Notes under the pieces: generated by a model
The model's input: only the letters and a program-made list of their open reading frames with translations
What the model was told of the DNA's origin: nothing
Databases searched by the model: none
Translations under genes and position numbers: made by a program
In this document: positions 1 to 11,779 of the stretch, piece by piece
Position numbering within the stretch: the stretch's first letter is position 1
Layout of the letters: every line of letters starts with the position of its first letter
Origin: Schistocephalus solidus
Taxonomy: Eukaryota; Platyhelminthes; Cestoda; Diphyllobothriidea; Diphyllobothriidae
Length of the DNA stretch: 64,000 nucleotides
Assembly: GCA_017591395.1 (NCBI GenBank)
Contig: WEDG01000464.1
Location: forward strand, 124,001 to 188,000
Reading direction: 5' to 3'

Positions 1-675
1 CAAATTGATAAGGAATTATTCCGAAAAACCTACGGGGTATTTGTTCGATCTCACTTGGAATATGCCATCCAGGTCTGGCGTCAATGGTTTAAGAAGGATT
101 ATCTACAGCTGGAACGAGTGCAGGCGAGGGCTACGAAGATGGTCAAGAATCTAAGTTATCTGCCTTACGAAGCCAGACTGGTTGAACTTGATTTGTTTCC
201 TCTAAATTACAGGCAACTACGCGGTGACCTCATCCAAACCTACCGGATTGTCAGAGGCCGCGATTGTGCCCTAGAATTTGCTGACTTCTTTGAATTGGCT
301 GCGACGGAACATCTGCGGGGTCATCCCTTTAAACTGCAGAGGAAGTTTGTCCACACGGAAGTCCGTCGGAACGCCTTTTCGCAGAGGGTCGTTGGAGCAT
401 GGAACGGACACCCTGACGAGGTGGTCCTTTCAGAAACTGTTGACACATTTAAATTCAAACTAGATACTCATTTTCTGAGAAACTATTGTCAATATAATGA
501 AGATTGTGTAAACAGTGGCAGGTTGCGCCTAGCCCACACATATCGATGACCCTACATTTTCATTTGTCAGATATATCACTGTAAACGTTTGTACTATTGA
601 CATTTTTGCATGTGAATAGGGAGCTCAAGGGCGAAAGCCTACTTCCCTCAATAAAGTGACTTAAAGTGACTTATA
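1..675 (+). mobile_element. CR1-type LINE 3' fragment (family G), reverse transcriptase tail
   Basis: The fragment enters from the left edge and encodes the thumb/C-terminal region of a non-LTR reverse transcriptase (RT), open to 549. Landmarks are HLEYAIQVW, ERVQARATKMV, LPYEARL and FPLNYRQLRGDLI, followed by the RRNAFSQRVVGAWN block typical of CR1-clade ORF2 ends. The 3' UTR (550-675) carries an AGGGA...UUCCCU hairpin and ends in short repeats built on AAGTGACTT, a CR1-like microsatellite tail. The catalytic domains lie outside the window or were lost to 5' truncation. It is a relic, not a host gene. Confidence 0.8.
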
Positions 676-1040
676 ACCTAAGAAATTCTGCACTAATTAT
701 ACCTCCCCCTGCATCCTCCACGTGTAAACGCTCTCTCTTCTTTGCTTATCTTTTTAAGCAGTTTTTTCTCCTACCTTCTTTTTAAAAATGAAGGCCTATT
801 GAACTCTGCCTCAATTTTTAAGGTAGGAGCTTGTTTTCACTGCCTATTTTTCTATTTCACCTTTAATTTCAAAACATTGATAACTGTTGACCTAGCAGGA
901 CAAGTTCTGTCTACATTATTAAGTTTTTGTACATTTAATCTGCACACATTGTCATAACTTTATTTCGTTACTAATGTTTGTTTAGACAGTGCCTTGCCAG
1001 TGCTAACCAAATGTAAATTCTAAATTTAAAATAAACCATC
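676..1040 (+). mobile_element. Family B LINE 3' UTR fragment
   Basis: This matches the 3' end of the other B copies: the TATACCTCC...GCATCCTCCAC block, the U-loop hairpin (757-844), and the terminal ACAGTGCCTTGCCAGTGC block before an A/T-rich tail. An internal deletion near 744 joins the end of ORF2 directly to the 3' UTR. No coding capacity remains. Confidence 0.75.
757..844 (+). other. ENE-like U-loop hairpin (family B)
   Basis: GCAGTTTTTT then CTCCTACCTT on the 5' side face AAGGTAGGAG, a U-rich tract and ACTGC on the 3' side. The inner helix is 10 perfect pairs, the outer GCAGU/ACUGC 5 pairs, and two U-rich strands face each other between them. Confidence 0.55.
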
Positions 1041-2442
1041 AATTCGTTTTTGACAACCTTCTCCATAACCTTGCAACAGATTGAGGTCAGACTGACAGGC
1101 CTGTAGTTTGTTGTAAATGCACGACTACCGCTTTTGGGAAGCGGTGTAATGTGGGCTGTTTTCTAGTAGGTAGTAAGATTTCCCCGTATCGAATGATTTC
1201 TGGCACAGAAGGATAACGGTTTGGCCAGCTCTCGAGCAAGTTTGAGGAGTAGCTATGCTGAAATCTCGTCGGGGCCAGGGGATTTACATGCCTTCAGACT
1301 TTTTAGTTCATCAAAGATCTCCTCTTCTCGAAAGAGCATATCCTGAAAAATTGGCGCTCTCATAGTCTCGTAACTAGATGGAATAAAAACAGCTTCCCTG
1401 GTGAAAACCGACTGAAAGAACTGGGAAAAGTGTTCAGCTTTGTTTTATTTTCTGATATCTTGAAACTGTCCTCGTTTCCCATAACAGGAATCGGGTTTCT
1501 GTTACGTGTGTTTTGTTTTCTTACATCGCTGTATAGCAATTTAGGATTGTGAACTGCTCGCTGTAGCAGTCGGTTTTTGAAGATCAAGCTTTTAACATTG
1601 TTCCTTTGTGTTTTGTATGCCTGCAAGGCTAAATTTTTATTGGATCGGCAAAATGTCTTCCAAAGCATTCTTTTCCTGCAAATATCTGTTTTAGATCCTG
1701 GTAAGCCACGGTTGTCTGTTAGATATCGTAAGTTTTGATGGCGGACTGTGGCATTTTATTATATTCAACGTCCACTCCTTAAATAAATTCCAGTCCTCAG
1801 TGACATTCCCGGAGAAGATAAGATCCCAGACTTTTCTTGATGCCTCAGCTCTCATCTTGCAAAAGTCTCCTTGTCATAGATTGGGCCTAGTTTTATTTAT
1901 TGCAGATGGCACAGAATATAAACCATACTCCCATCAAAGTACGGCATGATTAATTCGATCAAGTGGAGAAAGGCAGTGTACCTCGTCTATACTGTCAGGG
2001 TCTTAAGTGAAGAGGAGATCTTAACAACAAGCCGGTTTTCCTCCACGCACTCTTGTTGGAACAAATGCATGTTGTGTGAGAAGAGCTTCAAGTGTTGACT
2101 TTAGCAGACGGCAATCGAAGGAAAACTTTGAGCACTGCGCCTGCAGATTGTTCTATCGAATGCTGGGTGCATTGAAGTCACCCATCAGAACAACATCAGG
2201 TTGACTACTAACCTCCTTTATGTTCTCCAATAAACAAGTATCAGCGTCAGTGTCTGTCACCGGTGGTCAGTAGAGAGTAATAGCTTCAAGGGACTGCGAT
2301 CCCCTATATTTTCGCTACCTCCAGTCCCCGATTAACCATAATGTCTCCTTATATCACCAGTCATCCAAACGATGAAGTCATTCGGACGTACGAATTCGGT
2401 GGCCCACAGTCTAAATGCTGCCCATTTCGTTGGATACTTTAG
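1041..2442 (-). mobile_element. CR1-type LINE fragment (family H), endonuclease to start of RT
   Basis: Reverse-strand translation shows decayed pieces in order: an endonuclease part with VLMGDFNAPS (near 2160), a linker open at 1360-1668 (102 codons), and the RT start NYRPVSLTSICC with KVMEKVVKNEL (1041-1125). The copy is cut abruptly at 1041, where the family B tail begins. Many stops and frameshifts show it is old. It may be the same family as the fragment at 1-675, but the two do not overlap in the protein, so this is untested. Confidence 0.6.
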
Positions 2443-4973
2443 AATTTTAGAATTTATATTTGGTAAGCACCGGCAAGGCACTGTCTAAGCAAACATGAGT
2501 AACGAAATAAAGTTAAGCCAATGTGTGCAGATAAAATGTACAAATACATAACTTGTCCTGCTATGTCAACAGTTAGCGATGTTTTGAAATTAATGGTGAA
2601 CTAGAAAAAAATAGGCAGTGAAAAAAACTCCTACCTTAAAATTGGAGGCAGAGTTTAAAAGGCCTTCATTTTTGAAAAGAAGGTAGGAGAAAAAAACTGC
2701 TTAGGAAAAAATGGTCAGGTGGTAGAGTAGGGTTATACTGCAGTAGCATTTCAGAATGAGATAATGAAACGTCGAGGTGATTCGTTCTTGATCATTTAGG
2801 CGTATGAAACAAAATCTCACCAAAATGCGCCAATGAACTTAAGTCCTCAGCATCATAGGATCCAGAATTGAATTCTGATGATGGTTAGTATCCAAAGAAA
2901 CGGTAGCATTTTAGACTGTGGACCACCGAATGTGTATGATCAAAGGAATTGCTCGTTTGAATGACTGGTGATATAAGGAGACATCATAGTTCATGGGCGA
3001 CTCAAAGTAGCGAAAATATAGTTTCAAGAGGGTCACTTAAATTCCCAATGGTCCTTTCTCCGAGTCATAGGGAAAGCTACTGGGAAAAGATGAAGAAAAT
3101 AAAAGGTTAATAGAATCAGTGTAAAGAAAAATGTGCAGTCTTCGCTTGAATGCAGATAGACTAGTTTACGACCTAATTCCAATTGGCAAGTTATTCCAAA
3201 GAAACCTATACCAAGAAGCAAAGAAGAGAGAGCGTTTACACGTGGAGGATGCAATAGGAAATATAATTAGTATAGAATTTCTTAGGTTGTAAGGAAGACT
3301 AACGGGGGTAATGACAGAAAGCTTGGAAAGAGTTAAACTATTTTTAAGTCGGAAAAGGAGACAAACGCCTGCTTCAAGTCTCCTGATCCAAAGAAATTTT
3401 AGCTTCGTTAGCTGGCATCTTGTTGAGTAGGAAGGTGTTGAAAGAGTTGGCAATAGGAGTTTTTTTGTGAAATATCTTTGGACAATTTAAATTTTTGAAT
3501 GGCTAGTTTCGTTCATTAAACCGAAGAAAGGACAGCAAAATTCAAGAATGGGAAGTACAAACATACGATAAAGTCTTAATTTAATTTCAGGAAGGTAGAA
3601 ATTATAAGAAATAAAGCCGCAAATCTGAGCAGCTTTTGCCAAAGTTATATCGGCATGAGGCGAAGATCTTATTTATTGGTGTAGCTTAAGCCCAAGTCAT
3701 TGATGAAGGAACATTCAATCATAGGACAACCTTCAAAATAGGAGGTTGCGGCAGTCTTACAGGCCCAAAACTCATGTAGCGACACTTAGTAGGTGAGAAC
3801 TCCATTAGCCATGTGGAGCTCCAGGCCGAAAGAGCGTCTAAGTCTGAATAAATTTGTTCTAGGCGCCGTTCAGTCGTAAAGTTAGAGAAGGAATACACGC
3901 ATTTGAGGTCATCAGCATAAATAAAAGATTGAGAATGTTTAACTATCGATGAAATATCATTTATATACAGTAAGAACAACAAAGGACCTCATATGGTGCC
4001 TTGAAGGACACCACTAACAATCGGGGTAGCGCTTGAGTATGAGGACCCTTTCTAAAACGTTTTGTTTTCGATCATTTAGGTATGATCTAATAAAGTCCGT
4101 AAGGGGACTACGAAATACTATAGCTTCTAGTTTAGCTAGAAATCGTTTATGAGGCACTTTATCGAATGCCTTACTAAGATCAAAAAAAGATAACTACTAC
4201 AGATTGATGATCATTATGGAGAGAGGTAAGTAGATTTAGAAAAGACATGTGGCAGGTTTCCCAAGAGTGGTCCGGTAAGAAGCCGTGTTGGGAAAAGTTG
4301 ATAATTTGATTGCTTATGCAAAAATCCGTTATTTGTTTTGCAATTAGTTTTTCGAAGAGTTTAGTAAAAGCGGGCGTTTTATGAACACCGCGATAGTTAT
4401 GAATGTCCTAGCAGGAACCAGATTTAAAACTTGTATTATAATAGACGTTTTCCAATAATCGGGGAAGAAACCATTTTCGAGAAATACTGAGAATAACTTA
4501 CAGGTGGAAAATCTCTTAACTGTTTAATAAGTGAGTTTGAAATGGTATCAGTTCCAACCAAATGTGAATTATTTTAGACGAGCTTTTTCTTTTTGAATAC
4601 GTGAAGGGCAGAAATTAATGTTTGTTAGAAGTGAATTTGAAAGCAGAAGAATTGTGATAATAGGGCTAGTTTCAGTGGTTAATTTGTTTGCAAAAAACGA
4701 ATTTAACAATTCTGCTTTGCCCAAATTGTCTGTAACAAATTGTTTGTTACATTCGAGTAAGGGCAGAGTTACATTCAGACGCGTAGCCGATGACCGAACA
4801 TTGAAGATTTGAGCAACAGATTTGGATGAATTGGCATCACTTAGTGCCCGAGACTCCCTACGCTTATCTCTCGCGAGCTTGATTTTCGATGCTAATTCAA
4901 ATATTTGTGCAATCCTTAAATGAACTGACAAAGAGCTTTTAGCTGAATCTTTAAGTTGGATACAAACCATCAC
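2443..4973 (-). mobile_element. Family B LINE copy (B3), 5'-truncated
   Basis: Reading right to left, the copy holds the EN-RT linker (4973-4569, with VHLRIAQIFELASKIKLA), the RT core (about 4560-3719, with LLFLLYINDIS and FIYADDLKCVY, the motif C aspartates intact), the thumb and C-terminal tail (3480-3166) and a 3' UTR. The 3' end is near 2443. A stop interrupts the usual GTVLGPLLF block near 3990. The copy is dead but retains the 3' hairpin. Confidence 0.75.
2615..2700 (-). other. ENE-like U-loop hairpin (family B)
   Basis: Reverse-strand copy of the module: GCAGT, U7, CTCCTACCTT, a loop with an apical stem, AAGGTAGGAG, U7, CACTGC. Both helices are intact. Confidence 0.55.
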
Positions 4974-5095
4974 CAGAATTCAATTGTGGATCCTATGATG
5001 CTGAGGCCTCAAGTTCATTGGCGCATTTTCATGAGATTTTGTTGCATACGCCTAAGTGGTCAAGAACGAACCAGCTCGGCGTTTCATTTTCGTGT
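4965..5095 (+). mobile_element. Family B LINE 3' UTR fragment
   Basis: The run of CATCACCAGAATTCAATT, GATCCTATGATGCTGAGG and CGCCTAAGTGGTCAAGAACG matches the distal 3' UTR of other B copies (for example 27410-27520). It lies head-on against B3. Confidence 0.6.
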
Positions 5096-5825
5096 CATCG
5101 TGTGCAAAAGAACCACGTATCTTTTTGTTCTCCGACTTGGACAGTTTGAAAATCGTTAACACTTCGCTTGTTCTGATTCTGACATTAAAACTACCACTGA
5201 ACGAACGTAATTGCTCTTTGGAATTTTCTGGAAATTTTCTTGTGCCGAATTACCTCACAAAACGACATCAAATTGGAATTTGTTTATCACCTTCGTCGAC
5301 TTGATAAAAACAGCCTCTTCACCAATAAATACTGTCAACCGCTCAGTGAACCAAAAGTGCAAAACCCCTTGAAGATCTGAAGTTATCCAGGACCTTTGAC
5401 CTCTACAAACGGCTGAGTCGTTCCTGAATATTCTTCCTATCATTTATTGTGTTTTTAAAGTGGTTTTGAACGAATAGGCGCATTTATTGCTCATATTGTT
5501 TCTATTGCGGCGTCGTTGGACCTCCGTTTGAAATTCGCTCGTCTCCCAGCTTTTGATTTGTGGCCAATAATCTGTTCCCAAAGTCAGAACTAAACGAAAT
5601 AAGTCGTCATTGGATCACTTCGAAGGCTGCATCATTCTTTGCTACTTATTAACATTCGATAGTGCATTCGGTTCGGAAAAGCACTTCTTTTTGTGCTCAG
5701 TAAACTATTCGCTTGATAATTTAAGCTGCTCGTTAAAACTTAATGCATCCTCGTAGAGATCTTGCAGGCATGGGAAACGCAAATGTTCACGACCCGACCA
5801 TGCGAGAAAATTATTCACCGCTTCA
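5096..5825. other. No gene recognised; contains one side of a dispersed repeat
   Basis: I see no supportable coding sequence here. About 5505-5600 is similar to 49690-49790: both contain CGTCGTT, then TTTGAAATT, then TTTTGATT and GGCCAATAAT. This suggests an unclassified interspersed repeat. Confidence 0.4.
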
Positions 5826-5893
5826 GCCAGGACTCGAAATACCAACCTCTCGATTAGCTACCGATGCTCTTGACCGCTCGGCCACGCCCGGGA
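5826..5893 (-). other. tRNA-like relic (Ser-type), possibly a SINE or LINE promoter
   Basis: On the minus strand GTGGCCGAGCGGTCAAGAGC is a good internal Pol III A box of the tRNA-Ser/Leu type. TTTCGAGTCCTGG downstream resembles a B box. A loop containing GCT (Ser) is present, but position 33 is A instead of U, the acceptor arms do not pair and the T stem is poor. It is therefore a decayed tRNA gene or a tRNA-derived repeat head, not a working tRNA. Confidence 0.35.
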
Positions 5894-6115
5894 AGCCAGC
5901 AGAAAAAAGCAAATAGTATACACTACAAAAATAATGATCTCTCCTATCTTTGTAAACCGTTTTCGATTTCATGTGACAAAAACTTACCAGAAATACTCAA
6001 GCCACTCTCAGCAGACCGAGAAGATCCACAAAACAGCAATAATGAAGAAAAGCAGTAAACTACTGAATATTACCAAAACTAAGCTAAACAGTGAAGGGCT
6101 GGCACGCTGTGATGG

Positions 6116-7340
6116 ATGCCGAGGACTAACAACCAGAGTTTTAGATTAGAAGGAGACCTCGATCTCCTATCGGAAATAATATCAGTCCTCATAAAACATA
6201 ATAAAATTAACTCGCCGAAACACGATGCAAATGAGCCGAAAAACATCAGCGAGCTAGAACACTATCATCACAAGGAAACGGTAGAAGTCAATAGGCACAA
6301 CATTAAGCGAAACAAAAAGAGAAAAAGAACGAAGTCATTAGAACAAACCTCTGAGTCAGTTGAAATACAGATGACCAGAAAGAAAATAAGCGAGGAGGAA
6401 ATTATGTCTTGCGTTTCCCCAGGTTCGGGAAATCTGGTGCACTTAGAATCCGACTGCACAAAATTAAATCAGCGATCGACGGTCTCTGAAAAGTCGAAAA
6501 ACAGTAATCGTAAGGTTTCTTTACTGCATCGGACGAGCGACAGCAGCATGCTCTTTACATGTCCACCGAACAACAATGAAGCAGGGCATGGTAGCCAGCA
6601 AAGTAATGGCGGAAAAGTGGCCTACGACTTATCGACAGACCTGGATGCCATAAACCAAAATGCAGGTTTCCCGGGTGCTATTCGAGCAAACGCATTGTCA
6701 GGAGAACTCACGCAGTTTAGAAGGTCCATACAGATGTCTGCAAATGAACCAACAGGCTCACCGATGAAGACAAATTTGAACACAGTATTAAAGACTGTAT
6801 CAAAGGGTATGATTCAACCTTCAATCACTAAAAAGAAAGCAGGATGCAGAAGCGAGTTTTTCCCTGACAGGTCATTTTTGTCTGGTAGTTCAGGGAGTCT
6901 CAGAGGCTACTGGGGAAACGCCAAAAAGAAAGGGTAAAACAGGATCTGCTGACATTCCAAAAATTTATTGAATGATACGCAAGAAACTGGTGTGACAGTC
7001 GACATCAAAAGATCTTTCGATTGGGGCCTCTCGTTACAAATGAAACGCATGAGGTTCGACCAAGACCATTAAAAAGTCGTTTTTGGGGAGTAAACAGCAG
7101 GTAGATCTATTGCTCTCTCGAAAGTCCCAACTACGAAAAGAATCATCGTGGAGTTTTTTTCAGCCGGATTACTCTCCCACCGATCGGATGAAAATGAGGA
7201 CACTGGTAGCAGAATTGAAAAGACGTCAATACGAGGGGGAACAAAACTTGAAAATTGTAGACAACAAAATAGTCAAAACGGTGCGCTCGTTTTTATGGGA
7301 ACATCCGGTGAAATTGACGGCAACCACGCCGGTCAAAAGC
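6116..7340 (+). pseudogene. LINE ORF1 (RNA-binding chaperone type), family A, broken
   Basis: The first 273 codons (6116-6937) are Ser/Asn/Lys-rich with a basic run (KRNKKRKRTKS) and no recognised zinc knuckle. After a frame change near 6920 the RRM-like part follows: VKQDLLTFQNLLN, then VRPRPLKVVL, as seen intact in A2 (46525-46737). The conserved C-terminal region QPDYSPTDRMKMRTLVAEL, with EGEQNLKIVDNKIV, lies at 7083-7300. ORF1 proteins of LINEs coat the element RNA. The region overlaps the start of the open EN frame at 7148. Confidence 0.65.
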
Positions 7341-8509
7341 CCTACGAAATGCCCATTGATTTGAACCCAGACAGGAGACTGGATATATCTTGTGAAATAT
7401 CCAGCAAAAATCGCCATGTGGAAGAAAGAACCAAAAATATCCAGAAATCGAGAGAAGAAAACAAGATTAAAATGATGTACACAAATGTGCAGAGTCTATT
7501 GAACAAAATGGATGAAATTAAACTGGTCGTGGACCATTTACAACCTGACTTCATAGCTCTAACTGAAACATGGTTAAATGAACAAATCGCAGACACAGAA
7601 GTCCGAATAGACGGTTTTCAGCTTATCCGCATGGATAGAAACGGACGTAGAGGTGGTGGAATCGCAATGTTTATACGAGAAGGCATTGACTTCATTCCGG
7701 ATGGGCCCTCGCCAAATAGGATCTCGTCTTGCGAAATACTTTGTTGTAAACTGAAAGTCCCAAACCAACCAGACCTCCATATTGCCGTGGTATATCGACC
7801 CCCAGGACAGCGAACGGACACGGACGAAGCACTCATCACAGAGGTAAAGCAAATCTGCCGTAGCAAACATTTATTAATACTTGGAGATTTCAACGCTCCC
7901 GATATCGATTGGGTGTCAATGTACTGCTCGCGATCGGAAAATTCATTCGAACAGAAATTACTTCAGTTGGTAAATGACGAGTTTCTTACCCAACATGTCA
8001 CAATGAAGACCCGGTTCCGAAATGGGCAGCAGTCAAGCTGTTTGGATCTAATCATTAGTAGAGATGACAATTGTATCCTTGCATTAAGTTCTTACGTGCC
8101 GCTTGGACGAAGTGATCATTGTGTTCTTGCTTGGGAGTACAGTCATTTTTCTGTACCCAAACATCGTGCAGTTAGGCAGAGAAATGTATGGAAAGGGGAT
8201 TATCCCAAAATGAAAGAATTACTGAATGGGATAGACTGGAGCCCTGCACATGTACCTGACCCTAATGCTGCCTGGTTCTTCATTAGTAAATTGATTCACC
8301 AATTGGTAGAGAAATTCTGTCCACTTAAAAGGCGATCATGCGTCTCCCGACCCGAGTGGGTGACATCGGAAATAAAAAGGAATCTCAAGAAGAAAAGAAG
8401 ACTGTGGAGAACATATGCCAGATATCAACAACCCGAACATTTTTCCGCTTTTAAGAAACAGCGAAATCGGTGTCGGAATCTTCTGAGAAAAGAAAAGATC
8501 AACCTTTGA
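7148..8509 (+). pseudogene. LINE ORF2 N-terminal part: APE-type endonuclease, family A
   Basis: A 453-codon open stretch carries an apurinic-endonuclease-like domain that nicks target DNA for target-primed reverse transcription. Visible motifs in order: TNVQSLLNK, LTETW (metal-binding Glu), GGGIAMFIRE, VVYRPPGQR, ILGDFNAPDIDW, CLDLIIS and GRSDHCVL (catalytic SDH). The linker follows with PEWVTSEIKRNLKKKRR. The true ORF2 start is probably near 7440-7470 before KIKMMYTN; the earlier codons are ORF1 read out of frame. The frame is lost at about 8495 by a one-base insertion relative to A2, which separates it from the RT. Confidence 0.8.
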
Positions 8510-8529
8510 GTCAGAAATAGTCAAAGACA

Positions 8530-10170
8530 TACCAAGAAATTCGAAAAGGTTTTATGCTTACGTTAATAAGGCAAAACGAAATCGCGACTGCATTCCTTGT
8601 CTTAAAGACAATCAGGGAAACAGGTTAACTGATAACTCTGATAAGACCTGCCTCTTATCCAATTTCTTTATGTCCGTGTTTACCGAGGAACCATTTTTTG
8701 ACGAGGATGAATACTACAGTACTGCCACATCTACAAACAAAAATAAGCACGGTGTCGTTCCCAATGGACACAGTAAGAAAAACTCTGAAACAGCTACAGC
8801 CCACTAAATCACCTGGCCCAGATGGTATATCCGCAAAAGTTCTAAATGAACTCACAGAACAGCTGGCCTCTCCGCTCTCCAAGATATTTGAAATGTCGAT
8901 GGAGGCGGGGGCTCTGCCTACCGAGTGGAAGCTAGCCAACATAACCCCCATCTATAAAGGAGGAGAGAGGACATCACCAAACAGTTTCCGACCAGTCAGC
9001 CTCACAAGTATCTGTTGCAAAATGATGGAGAAGATAATCAAAACGGAACTGATGAGGCATCTTGAAGAGAATAACTTGCTTAGTTCATATCAACATGGAT
9101 TTCGAAGTGGTCGATCCTGCCTCACAAACTTGCTCACATCCATGGAAAGTTGGACAAAATCATTAGAAATGGGTTTGTCAGTCGATGCGGTCTACATTGA
9201 CTTTAGCAAAGCCTTTGACAGGGTTCCACACAAACGTCTGATCTTTAAGCTCCGTCAAATGGGTGTGACTGGCAACCTACTCAAATGGTTGGCCGAATTT
9301 CTCACAGACAGGCGCCAGCGTGTTTGTATCGGAGACACCAAGTCTCACTGGGAAACCGTTCACAGTGGAGTTCCGCAGGGCAGCGTTCTGGGTCCCATTT
9401 TGTTTCTGATATACGTAAACGACTGTCTGGATTGTCTGACATGCGAGAAGGTAATGTTCGCCGACGATTTGAAGTTATGGAACTCGATTGAAAAACCGGA
9501 GGATGCGCGAAAATTACAACAAATTTACAAATCACCAAATCCAGGAGGTAAATATTCTAAAGGACTTGGGTATATGGATAACACCAACTCTCAAACCATC
9601 GTCACACTGTGCGAATATCGCAAAGAAAGCTATGTGTATCTTAGGCGCAATCAGAAGGTCCTTCGTTAATTTCGACGGAGAGCTTTTTGGGCGCGTGTTT
9701 GGAACATTTATCCGGCCGGTGTTGGAATATTGCGTTCAGGCGTGGCACCCTTGGACGAAACATGACTACGCTCTGCTGGAGAAAGTTCAACGGAGGGCAA
9801 CGAAACTAGGTAGCGGATTGGAATGCCTACCCTATGAGGGCCGCCTAGAAAGACTTAAAATGTTTCCTCTCTCTTATAGGCAATACAGAGGGGATATGAT
9901 CTTAGTCTTCAAACTGGTCAGAGGAGTTGATTGTGCTCTTCAGATGGCCAACTTTTTTGAATTGGCAATTATGACAAGTCTCCGAGGTCACCAATACAAA
10001 CTGAAAAGAAATCACGCCAAAACTTGAAGTGCGGGCCAACTTCTTTCCCAACGGGTGATTGACGAATGGAACAAACTGCCAGCCTCAGTTGTTCAGGCTG
10101 AAAGCGTTGAAATGTTTAAAAGAAGACTTGATGCATTTTTACTTGATGAACATATATTTAGTCGACAGCA
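8530..10170 (+). pseudogene. LINE ORF2 reverse transcriptase, family A, frameshifted and internally deleted
   Basis: RT motifs at 8698-9520: TKSPGPDGISAKVL, FRPVSLTSICCKMMEKI, YQHGFRSGRSC, YIDFSKAFDRVPH (motif A Asp), SGVPQGSVLGPILF and FADDLKLW (motif C). Comparison with A3 (51140-52036) shows a deletion of roughly 140 bp after DARKLQQ near 9526 that removes the DRLQTWCDEW region. The thumb and C-terminus (VQRRATK, LPYEGRLERLKMFPLSYRQ) continue in another frame to about 10170. An extra A near 8745 is another frameshift. The copy is immobile on its own. Confidence 0.8.
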
Positions 10171-10310
10171 ATGATTGATATACTAAAACGACTATCGCCA
10201 TGTAACAGTTGCTTGTTTTGCTAGCGTCTATCTGTAAATAGGGTTTTCAAAGGCTCTGCCTATCTCCCTTATATAAACTGAATTATACTGAATTATTCTG
10301 AAATGCTACT

Positions 10311-10800
10311 GCAGTATTACTCTACTCTATAACCTGACCTTAGTTTCCTTAACAGTTTTACTCCTTCCTTCTTTTCGAAAATGAAGGCCTATTGAACCAT
10401 GCCTCCATTTTTAAGGTAGAAGTTTGCATTCTACTGCCTATTTTTCTATTTCACGTTTAATTTCAAAACATACATTTCAAAATATACAATTTATTTATCG
10501 CTATTTGTTGCCCTAGCAGGGCGATTTCTGTCTACATAGGTATTTGTACATTTTATCTGCACACATTTTCATAATTTTATTTCGTTACTAATGTTTGTTT
10601 AGACAGTGCCTTGCCGGTGCTAACCAAATATTAATTCTTTATTTAAAAAAAATTCTAAATTTTTAAAAGCATCTCCTCACCTTCTGTCTACATTACTCAG
10701 TATTTGTACATTTTATCTGCTCACATTGTCATAACTTTTTTCGTAATGTTTATTCAGACAGTGCCTTGCCAGTGCTTACCAAATGTAAATTCTTACTTCT
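10311..10800 (+). mobile_element. Two family B 3' UTR fragments in tandem
   Basis: 10311-10680 is a B 3' UTR through the TTAATTCTTTATTT tail. 10681-10800 repeats the distal part (TCTGTCTACATTA..., CAGTGCCTTGCCAGTGC). The first resembles the B tail at 27540-27890, including the TTTTAAAAGCATCTCCTCACC continuation. Confidence 0.65.
10352..10437 (+). other. ENE-like U-loop hairpin, degenerate (family B)
   Basis: The same layout as the other B copies, but the U-tracts are interrupted (TTTTA and TTTGCATT) and the outer helix starts ACAG. The apical ATGAAGGC/GCCTCCAT stem is retained. Confidence 0.4.
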
Positions 10801-11030
10801 AAATATAGGTATGATCTAATACAGTCAGTAAGGGGACTACGAAATCGTCTGGGTTCTAGTTTTGCTAGAGATAGTCTTTGAGGCACTTTATCGAAGTTAA
10901 GTTGTTAAAATCCCATTAAAAGATTCAAAAGATGACTTGGCGAGCATACGCTCTGCTTTCGATAACGTACCTTCAGGTCAGTATAGTTATAGGGAAACGT
11001 TGGAGCGTAGTAGAAATTTAAAAAAGGAAA

Positions 11031-11717
11031 TCAATAATATTCGTCCGTTTGTGTGGGTGGTTTGCGAGGTGTGGATAGGGAGCGGATGATAAGAAACAGT
11101 GTTTGGTAGAGCCGTTCCAGGGGAAGGGGGACGACAGAGATGGCGCGGGAGAATGCATGCAGCTGAGCGGCCGTTGGCCAAGCTAAATGCGGTGCTTGAA
11201 CGAGGTTCTTTTGTGCGCACAAGACCGGCTTCTTCAACCTTATGACAGTCGTTTCTGCTGCTGCTAGTAGACGTAGACTCAGTGGCTTGGGGTAGTTTGG
11301 TGGGAACTTATAAATTACACGGAAAGCTTTGCTGTGGTCCACACTATGTCCGGTGTCAACAAGATGTGCAAGGATGACGCTTTTTAGAATCTTGACTTCC
11401 CCTTTGTTTAGCCATGCTCGGAGGTGTTCTCTTATTCTTTTGGATAGGCGCCGACTCGTGCGACCAACATAGTCTGCTCCACAGGAGCAAGTAAATGAGT
11501 AAATGCACATGGAGGTGGTCTGAGCTGGCCACCTTTCATTACCGTCGCCTCGTAAAAGAGGGTTGGTTGAGAACACTATCTGAAGTTTCGCTGCTGGAAA
11601 CGTTTGTGTGACGGCTTGGTTTAGGCATCTTTTCAGGAGTTCACTAGCCGCATCCCATTGAAAGGACACTTTGAGAAATAGAGTTTTATTTTCCAAAGTA
11701 ACCGTTGCAGGTTTCAC
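11031..11717 (-). pseudogene. Penelope-like GIY-YIG endonuclease domain
   Basis: 228 open codons. The GIY-YIG core reads CIYSFTCSCGADYVGRTSRR (residues about 80-100), followed by LSKRIREHLRAWLNKG, SVILAHLVDTGHSVDHSKAF and LRLLAAAETTVIRLKKP, which holds the conserved Glu near the catalytic end. In this family the domain cleaves DNA during integration. The 60-80 residues before the core belong to the RT-EN linker. The domain looks almost intact, but its RT is interrupted, so the element is a relic. Confidence 0.75.
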
Positions 11718-11779
11718 CGGTCTTGCGAAAAGATGCTTTGCAATAAACCGATCAGATTAAAGATTCTCTCGAAGTAGGT

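Larger units (their letters stand above)
5894..10310 (+). mobile_element. Family A CR1-type LINE, longest copy (A1)
   Basis: A nearly full-length two-ORF non-LTR retrotransposon: ORF1 (about 6116-7340, broken), ORF2 endonuclease (EN, 7148-8509) and RT (8530-10170, with frameshifts and a deletion), then a 3' UTR with an AGGG...CTCCCT element ending in repeats of ACTGAATTAT near 10300. The 5' boundary is uncertain; a tRNA-like relic lies just upstream. A2 and A3 give a second reading of most of it. CR1-clade placement rests on the RT motifs (YIDFSKAFDRVPH, SGVPQGSVLGP, FADD) and the microsatellite-like 3' end. Confidence 0.85.

Noticed and set aside
758..844. T6 runs in the U-loop hairpins as Pol III or rho-independent-type terminators
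   Set aside because: The element has coding LINE ORFs (Pol II type), the T-runs occur on both arms of a helix, and sequence continues as 3' UTR beyond them in every copy.
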